From Lepas anatifera (taxonomy: Eukaryota > Arthropoda > Thecostraca > Lepadidae): a DNA stretch of 64,000 bases. The notes below the pieces were generated by a model. That model saw nothing but the letters and a program-made list of their open reading frames with translations, ran no database searches and was not told the origin of the DNA. A program made the position numbers and the translations under genes. Each line of letters begins with the position of its first letter. The stretch's first letter is position 1. Positions 57,402 to 64,000 of the stretch are shown here, one piece after another. The stretch lies in the NCBI GenBank assembly GCA_034440635.1, contig JAOTON010001353.1:379140-443139 (forward strand). The letters are read 5' to 3'.

Positions 57402-58437
57402 TTAACCCGCGCCCCACCGGGGGGTCCGGCGCCACCTTCGCCCCACCGGGGGCCATCGATGGCCCCCCTCTAACTCCGAAAATATGGGCGTTAGCGCAAA
57501 TCTGCAAAGTGCAATAGAAAGCTCGCGTGAATTCAGTAAGAAATTACTTTGCATGTTTTAGTGCTCAGGTCAATGGTTTGACCTCCAGAGGTCAAATTAG
57601 GTCAAAATCGGCTATTTTCACTCAAATATGCAATGATTAAGCAAACTGGGCATAACTCTTATGTCATTAGAGCCATTGAGGCCTGGTAACTTACATTTGA
57701 TAGCAAATTGCCAGTACTTTTTCCGCTATGTGGAACGTAAAGACCTCCCGCCAGTGGTTTGACCGCCAGAGGTCACCTCGCGGCCTAATATGACCTGAGG
57801 TCACGAAAGGTCAAAAAGTGACCTGCTGCCGTATATCAAATGAAAGCCAGTGACAAGACAAACACGATGGTGTTTGTTTCAGCGCTCTAGCTTAATTAGG
57901 GCAAAGGTTATTGTCAAAATACTGTTTTTGACCCCTGGTCACCTTGGATGACCTTGGAAAAGTCAAAGGGCAAATATGACCCCTGGGATCCGTGAAAGGG
58001 TGTCCCAAAACGTTGTTCTGAGCAGTCTGAGTATTTGCAATCATTTTTGTGGCTTTTATATCATGAAATAGCTTTTCCCCATGCTTTTCCAATGGGAGAG
58101 GTCGCCTCGTGACCTGACCTCAGGGCACGAAATCGAAAAATCCCGGATATACACCTTGTAGACCCTGGAGGGGTCATGAAGTGTAGGAAGTTTCAAATCG
58201 ATCGACTTTGAAATGTAGCTCTTACAGAGCTCTAAATTGAAGTGAGGTGACCTTGGTTGACCTCGTCTGGTGACCTGACCTTGGGTGACCTGGGGTAAAA
58301 AATTTCAGGGATGATGGGAAAATGATGCAGTGAGAGGTAGAGCCCTCAACCGCGGTGCTGCGCCTCGTCGTTTTTCTGCTATCCTGGAAAAACCTTAGGG
58401 GGGGCCATCGATGGCCCCCCGGTGGGGCGAGGGTTAA
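57402..58437 (+). mobile_element. T1 element (copy 13)
   Basis: A complete T1 with TTAA at 57402-57405 and 58434-58437. Confidence 0.95.
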
Positions 58438-58924
58438 GCCACCTGTCTATTTCACTGGGAGGCCCATTTCCGGGCACTGGGGGGGGGCATTTCGGCTGAC
58501 TGGGGCTACAAATGGCCCCCCAGTTAACATGTTAAGAAATGGCCTGCCGAGTTTGGTTGTTTTGAGCCGCGTGTTAGCTCATTCTACATCTTATTTGTGC
58601 TTTTGCACCCATTTTAGGTTCATTTAGGGTTTTATGTTAATTTCATTTCCGCGGTGTCTCCGCAGGGATCTGATGTGAGATTCCTATTATTTATAATTGT
58701 TTATGGTTGGTTCCAGTTTTTAGGGATCTTTTCATAAATGTCACCTTTTACTCGACGCATTTATCATCTAGGGCCTTAGAAGTCCTTGGTGCCAACTTTT
58801 CTCGAAATAGCGGGATATGTCGAAGTTAAGTACTGTTACATCTCGTGTTAAGATTTGTAAAGTTTGTGAGTTATGTTAAATCATTGAAGATGCGTCTCAT
58901 GTGTCTATAACCACTTCGTCTTTC
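58438..58924. other. Spacer with GC hairpin
   Basis: G/C runs near 58486-58525 (GGGGGGGCATTT.. and ..ATGGCCCCCC, followed by AGTTAAC) resemble a decayed TTAA-element end, but no second end is visible. The rest is AT-rich. Confidence 0.4.
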
Positions 58925-59335
58925 AGTTAAAGGGAATGCGACACCTTTATAACGTGATTTTATCTGAGATAGCAAAGTTGAAAAGCAGACCGGAAAACCC
59001 GGTGCTCAATATATCATTTGTCCTGAAACTCAGAATTTCCGTGGAGAAAAGCTAGAAACCTACCTTAAATGTATCCTAAAGTTACTCCAGCCAGGCAGCC
59101 ACAGTTGTCAGCTGTTGGGGTGACGACAGTGCTGACCTCACGCTGAGAAATAAACCAACTGAAGCCCATTGAATATGGTACTAGTTGCCAGATCATGACG
59201 TCATCAACGGGCAGATATTCGTTTTTCATCATAGAGGAGCATTTAAAAAAATTGAGCTAATTTTACATTTTTTAGAGATATCATGGAAGTTTTCATGATT
59301 TTCGGCTAAAAATACCCCTAATTACTTTAAATTCC
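58925..59335 (+). mobile_element. Small MITE M1 (copy 2), right end lost
   Basis: Starts TTAAAGGGAATGCGACACCT and matches the inverse of 51216-51665 through GGCTAAAAATA and AAATTCC. The right inverted end is missing where a 30-bp minisatellite begins. Confidence 0.75.
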
Positions 59336-59340
59336 TGAGT

Positions 59341-59575
59341 GGAACCAGCACGCCCTGGCGACGGCGGCAGGAACTAGCACACCCCTGGCGGCAGTGGCTG
59401 AATCTAGCACACCCTTGGCGGCGGAAGCCGGAACTAGCACACCCCTGGCGGTGGCAGCCAGAATCAGCATACATCTGGCGGCGGTGGTCAGATCTAGCGC
59501 ACCCCTGGCGGCGGCGGAAGGAACTGGCACACCCCTGGCGGCGACGGCCGGAATCAGCATACACCTGGCGGTCCC
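59341..59575. repeat. 30-bp minisatellite, about 8 units
   Basis: Units follow GGAACTAGCACACCCCTGGC plus a GGCGGNGGCC-type end. Because 30 is a multiple of three the array stays open in several frames on both strands (TPLA.. on plus, RRRQGCA.. on minus). There is no start context or domain to support a gene. Confidence 0.9.
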
Positions 59576-60145
59576 CAGCAGAACCGGCTCGCTGTCTTCA
59601 CAGTCAACATCTGAAGATCAGCAGACCGCGCATCTGTACTTGTTCAGCAGCACCTGCACGTGCACCTTTGTAACAACACACTCTTATGCAGGTTTCTTAC
59701 ATCCAAACTTGGTCAATTTCGGTCCCCAGCCCCTCAAAGCCCTTCGAAGTTTAGCTCCACTGGGGACCAGTGCCCTCCAGTGCCCTTTTAGTTATAAGTA
59801 CCCGAAGGTCTGTTCTCCTCTTTGCGAAATGACTTGCGTCCTTTGTTGAGGGCCATTATGGAGCCCCAATCATGTTTTTGCGTGCGAAGCAGGAACCAAA
59901 AGTGCCCGATAAAGGAAAAATAAGTGCACATTCGATGAATGAAACGTGCCCTCTTGAGCCCTGATAGCGCCTTTTTCCTTCTCAGGTCCCATATTTTTTC
60001 ACAAAAACGCACTGCTCCTACCAAGAAGGACTACAGTAACCATTGGGTGCTGAGTCAATTAGAGAAGGTCATGCAACAGGCTTGAAATCCACCCGCCTTA
60101 TCGCAAACCAATGCTTATAGGCATAAGCGTCAGCGCCGAGAGCAA
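59576..60145. other. Spacer, nothing recognised
   Basis: A plus-strand frame runs on from the minisatellite to 59849 but carries no known domain. Confidence 0.45.
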
Positions 60146-60162
60146 CGTGAGAGGGTCAGGCA

Positions 60163-60237
60163 ACCCCCAACCTGCCGCTGACGAGCAGCCCCCAGCCTGC
60201 CGCTGACGAGCAGCCCCCAACCTGCCGCTGACGAGCA
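60163..60237. repeat. 25-bp tandem repeat, 3 units
   Basis: Three near-identical units around CCCCCAACCTGCCGCTGACG. Located just left of a T2 insertion. Confidence 0.9.
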
Positions 60238-60250
60238 GGTTACGCTATTC

Positions 60251-61099
60251 TTAACACGCGCATTGACGGGGGGCGGGTACCCGCCCCCTCGGGGTTTTCG
60301 GAGACAGTAGAAAAACGGCGGCGCGTAGCGCCCCTGTACTTGGTATACCCTTTTCCTCATCATTTTCACAACTTCTGTTAAAATTTTAAGGTTAAGGACA
60401 TCTCAGGTCAGGTCACCAGTACAGGTCAAGTGACCCGACCTAAAAAAGTTTAAGATAGCATAAATCGGAGCAGGGTGAACTTATTCGATTGAAACTCATA
60501 TCACATAATGGCCCCACCGAGTTCTCTAACATATGTTCCGGTATTTTTGATATCGATGACCTAAGGTCAGGTACGAGGCATGACCTCTCCATTGGAAATA
60601 CATGGGAAAAATGTTTTTTACGGAATAACTCAGTAACGGATGGTGATAGAGCATTTATTTTAGCTGCATTAGACTCGCCTGGGCTTTGCGGTTCTAATGA
60701 TATGCATTTTTATATAATTTGACCCTGACCTGACCTCAGGTCAGGTCAAATCCTTGATTTGACCTAGCAAGGTCAAATCATATATCATTCGATTCGGCTT
60801 GCTGCGAGGATTCATAGAGTTCAAGTCGTTTTGCTCTATCTTTACTTGTTCAGATGTAATGGCCGAAAAACTTAATTTTACATGTTTTCCCTATGACGGG
60901 CATGTTTTGACCTCTCGGGACCTTAAATGTGACCCGACAAAAAAATGGTTCAAATGTTTTCGATGGAGAAGTGGATGGGCAGCCCAACGCCGTTTACCGT
61001 TTTTCGCTACCTACCGTGGTTCTCGAGATCTTAGGGGGGGCGGGTACCCGCCCCCGTCAATGCGAAGGTGGCTCAGACCCCCGTCAATGCGCGTGTTAA
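60251..61099 (-). mobile_element. T2 element, start of a TTAA train
   Basis: A complete T2 with TTAA at 60251-60254 and 61096-61099. It is followed within a few bases by a T3 end. Confidence 0.95.
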
Positions 61100-61177
61100 T
61101 CTGACATATTATGGGGGTCTACCAGGCCCCCTCTAGTGCGCGTTGGTAACAGGCCCCCTCTCCAGCGCGAGTGTTAA
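61100..61177 (-). mobile_element. T3 right-end remnant
   Basis: Only the hairpin (GGTCTACCAGGCC), the inner AGTGCGCG and the outer CCAGCGCGAGTG repeat with TTAA at 61174-61177 remain. The body is absent. Confidence 0.75.
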
Positions 61178-61697
61178 CTCTTGCCCCGGTGGAGGGTGTT
61201 TAAGCACCCCCCTCTCGTGTCTTTTCGACAGCACGAAAAAACTGCAGCAAGAAGCTCCGCCGTACTTGTCACACCTTACCTTTGATCAACTCCACAATTT
61301 CTCTAAAAAAGTAACTGGATCATCTCAACTCAGGGCACCTCAGGTCATATCATCTAAAGTGAGGTTGGGTCAGGTCAGGTCAAGTGACCTCATTTCCAAA
61401 AATTTTGAAGGTGGCATAAGTAAGAAATGGGTGAATTCATCGGATTGAAAGTTATACCACATAGTGGCCCCACCGAGTGCTGCAAAACATATTCTGGGGT
61501 TTTCCATATCAATGACCTAGGGTCAGGTACGGACCATGACATCTCCGTTGGAAATGCATGGAAAACAGGAATTGGGTTGTATTTGTGTACATACAGCTGA
61601 CCTTCGTATTCTCCAAATCGTAGTATTCTAGCCCCTTTCTAGGTTCATGCTGCAATTTTTTACCTGTGGGCTATTAGAAGTCATCTGGGTCACTTAA
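61174..61697 (-). mobile_element. T6 TTAA element, left part
   Basis: TTAA plus CTCTTGCCCCGGTGGAGGG, a GGGTGTTTAAGCACCC hairpin, then the T2-like segment CTCGTGTCTTTTCGACAGCA and GCTCCGCCG, followed by AGGTCA hexamers at about 61342 and 61371. It is interrupted at 61694 by a T1, and no right half is found in the window. Confidence 0.75.
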
Positions 61698-62725
61698 CCC
61701 GCGCCCCACCGGGGGTCCGGCACCACCTTCGCCCGACCGGAGCCATCGATGGCCCCCTCTAACTCCGAAAATACGGGGGTTAGCAAAAATCTGCAAAGTG
61801 CATTAGAAGGTTCACGTGAATTCAGTACGAAATTGCTTCTAATGTTTTAAGCTCTCAGGTCAATGGTTTGACCTCTAGAGGTCAAGTTGGGTCAGGATAA
61901 GGCTATTTCCCCTCAAATATGCAATGCTTAAGAAAACTTGGCATAACTCTTATACCATTAGATCTATTGAGATCTGGTAAACTACATTGGATACGAAATT
62001 GAAAGATCTTTTTCTACCATGTGAAACGTAATGACCTCCCGCCAGTAGTTTTACCTCCAGAGGTCACCTCGTGACCTCATATGACCTGAGGTCATCACAG
62101 GTCAGAAAGTGACCTTGCCGTATATCAAATGAAAGCTATCGATGAGATATACACGATGGTGTTTGATTCAGCGCTCCTAGCTTAATTAGGTCAAAACTTA
62201 TTGCAAAAATACTGTTTTGACCCCTGGTGACTTTGGATGACCTTGGAGAGGTCAAAGGGATAATATGACCCCTGCGATCCGTAAAAGGGTGTCCAAGAAC
62301 GCTTTTTCTGAGCAAGCCAAGCATTTCCAATCGTTTTTGTGGCTTTTAGATCATAAAAAAAGCTTTTTCTATGTTTTTTTAATGGGAGAGGTCACCTTGT
62401 GACCTGATCTTAGGTCACAAAATCGAAAAAATCCCAGACATACACCTTGTAGGCCCTGGCAGAGCCATGTATTGTACGAAGTTTCAAATCGATCGACGGA
62501 GAAACGTAGCTCTTATTGAGCTCAAACGTTGAAGTGAGGTGACCTTGGTTGATCTCGCCTGGTGACCTGACCTGGGGTGACCCGGGCTAAAAATTTCAGG
62601 GATGATGTGAAAATGGTGGGGTGAGAGATAGAGCCCTCAACCGCGGTCCTGCGTTTCGTTGTTTGTCTGCTATCCTGAAGAAATCTTAGGGGGGCAATCG
62701 ATGGCCCCGGTGGGGTGAGGGTTGA
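61694..62725 (+). mobile_element. T1 element, diverged (copy 14)
   Basis: TTAA at 61694-61697 on the left and TTGA at 62722-62725 on the right. It has many substitutions relative to other T1 copies and is clearly older. It abuts a T2 on the right. Confidence 0.88.
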
Positions 62726-63201
62726 AACGCGCATTGACGGGGGTCTGAGCCACCTTCGCTTTGACGGGGGGCGGGTACCCGCCCCTAAGATCTCGAGAAA
62801 TACGCTAGGTAGCAAATAACGGTAATTGGCGTTAGACAGTCAATCCAATTCTCCATCGAAAATATCTGAACCATTTTTTGTTGTCAGGTCAAATTCAGGG
62901 TCACATAGAGGGCAAAACATGCCGTAATAGGGATAACATGTAAATGAAGGCTTTCGGCTATTACATCTGAACGAATAAAGCTAGAGCAAAACAATTCAAA
63001 CTATATGAATCCTTGCAGCAAGCCAAATTGAATGATACATAACATGACCTTGCTAGTTCAAAACAAAGATTAGACCTGACCTGAGGAAGGTTAAGTTCAA
63101 ATTATATAAAATGCATAGTGTTAGAACTGTAAAAACAAGGCAAATCGAATGCAGTTAAAATAAACGCCCTTTCGCCAACCTTTACTAAGTTATTCACTTA
63201 A
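62722..63201 (+). mobile_element. T2 element, left half, interrupted by T1
   Basis: A diverged doubled T2 end (AACGCGCATTGACGGGG) and body up to GAGTTATTCA-like sequence at 63197, the position reached mid-body in other T2 copies. A T1 is inserted there. The right half would lie outside the window. Confidence 0.85.
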
Positions 63202-64000
63202 CCCTCGCCCCCACCGGGGGGGCCATCGATGGCCCCCCTAAGGTTTTTCCGGGATAGCAGAAAAACGACGAGGCGCAGCACCGCGGTTGAGGGCTCTACC
63301 TCTCACTGCATCATTTTCCCATCATCCCTGAAATTTTTTACCCCGGGTCACTCAAGGTCAGGTCACCAGACGAGGTCAACCAAGGTCACCTCACTTCACC
63401 TTTAGAGCTCTGTAAGAGCTACATTTCAAAGTCGATCGATTTGAAACTTCCTACACTTCATGACCCCTCCAGGGTCTACAAGGTGTATATCCGGGATTTT
63501 TCGATTTCGTGCCCTGAGGTCAGGTCACGAGGCGACCTCTTCCATTGGAAAAGCATGGGGAAAAGCTATTTCATGATATAAAAGCCACAAAAATGATTGC
63601 AAATACTCAGACTGCTCAGAACAACGTTTTTGGACACCCTTTCACCGATCCCAGGGGTCATATTTGCCCTTTGACTTTTCCAAGGTCATCCAAGGTCACC
63701 AGAGTTCAAAAACAGTATTTTGACAATAACTTTTGACCTAATCGAGCTAGAGCGGTGAAACAAACACCATCGTGTTTGTCTTGTCACTGGCTTTCATTTA
63801 ATATACGGCAAGGTCACTTTTTGACCTTTGGTGACCTCAGGTCATATTAGGTCACGAGGTGACCTCTGGCGGTCAAACCACTGGCGGGAGGTCTTTACGT
63901 TCCACATAGCGGAAAAAGTACTGGAAATTTGCTATCAAATGTACTTTACCAGGCCTCAATAGCTCTAATGACATAAGAGTTATGCCCAGTTTGCTTAATC
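63198..64000 (-). mobile_element. T1 element, left part (copy 15)
   Basis: TTAA at 63198-63201, then the single end, hairpin and about 800 bp of body; it runs off the window. AGGTCA starts at 63683 and 63693, with a mutated third copy (AGTTCA) at 63703, and again at 63839 and 63849. Confidence 0.95.

Noticed and set aside
59322..59849. Repetitive frames on both strands over the 30-bp minisatellite
   Set aside because: A 30-bp unit without stops leaves several frames open by arithmetic; both strands are open at once, so there is no support for a gene.

Overview
The window looks like intergenic DNA from a large, repeat-rich metazoan genome, most likely a marine invertebrate. Evidence: a tRNA-derived SINE, an L1/Tx1-type LINE, a Ty3/gypsy (Mag-like) LTR retrotransposon, minisatellites, a cut-and-paste DNA transposon, and no recognisable host gene. 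I cannot name the species. No rRNA, functional tRNA gene, CRISPR array or bacterial-style operon is visible.

The dominant content is a superfamily of roughly 0.85-1.25 kb non-coding elements inserted at TTAA. I name the families T1 to T6; the names are mine. T1 (15 copies, ~1.03 kb) has CGCCCCACCGGGG ends and a GGGGGCCATCGATGGCCCCC palindrome. T2 (9 copies, ~0.85 kb) has GCGCATTGACGGGG ends and a GGGGGCGGGTACCCGCCCCC palindrome. T3, T4, T5 and T6 are represented by 3, 1, 1 and 1 copies. They share one asymmetric plan: TTAA, one terminal repeat, a GC hairpin, a body, a second hairpin, an inner repeat copy, a short spacer, an outer repeat copy, TTAA. T1, T2, T3, T5 and T6 bodies are packed with AGGTCA/TGACCT hexamers. 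In T1, T2 and T5 many hexamers start exactly 10 bp apart. For these elements strand '+' means the doubled end is on the left. TTAA duplication fits piggyBac-like or Kolobok-like non-autonomous elements; no transposase of either type is in the window.

Layout. 1-5 kb: T1 and T2 copies, including T1 inside T2. 5-8 kb: a ~22-bp minisatellite with a 180-bp higher-order repeat. 8.4-11.1 kb: T4 and T5. 11.3-11.8 kb: a related minisatellite. 12.2-13.3 kb: a SINE split by T1. 15-31.7 kb: one 5'-truncated LINE on the minus strand, cut into eight pieces by eight T elements and one gypsy retrotransposon; the gypsy element itself carries a T1. 32.2-33.2 kb: T3. 37-40.2 kb: a GGCGCC-rich satellite with ~355-bp higher-order repeats. 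40.3-46 kb: a tRNA-like SINE, T1, unique sequence, T2. 47.4-50.9 kb: a DNA transposon with inverted ends around a single-frame transposase-like gene of the DGT..NTG / CxxH type, broken by one extra C. 51.2-53.5 kb: a small MITE, T3, T2 and the SINE. 53.6-55.4 kb: a third minisatellite. 55.9-58.4 kb: T2 and T1. 58.9-60.2 kb: the MITE again and short tandem repeats. 60.25-64 kb: six T elements abutting end to end.

The nesting gives a relative chronology: LINE, then gypsy and many T insertions, then T1 into gypsy. At two LINE insertion sites, comparing the flanks shows that one TTAA is all that was duplicated and the LINE frame continues across the site. This supports true TTAA-targeted transposition rather than segmental duplication.
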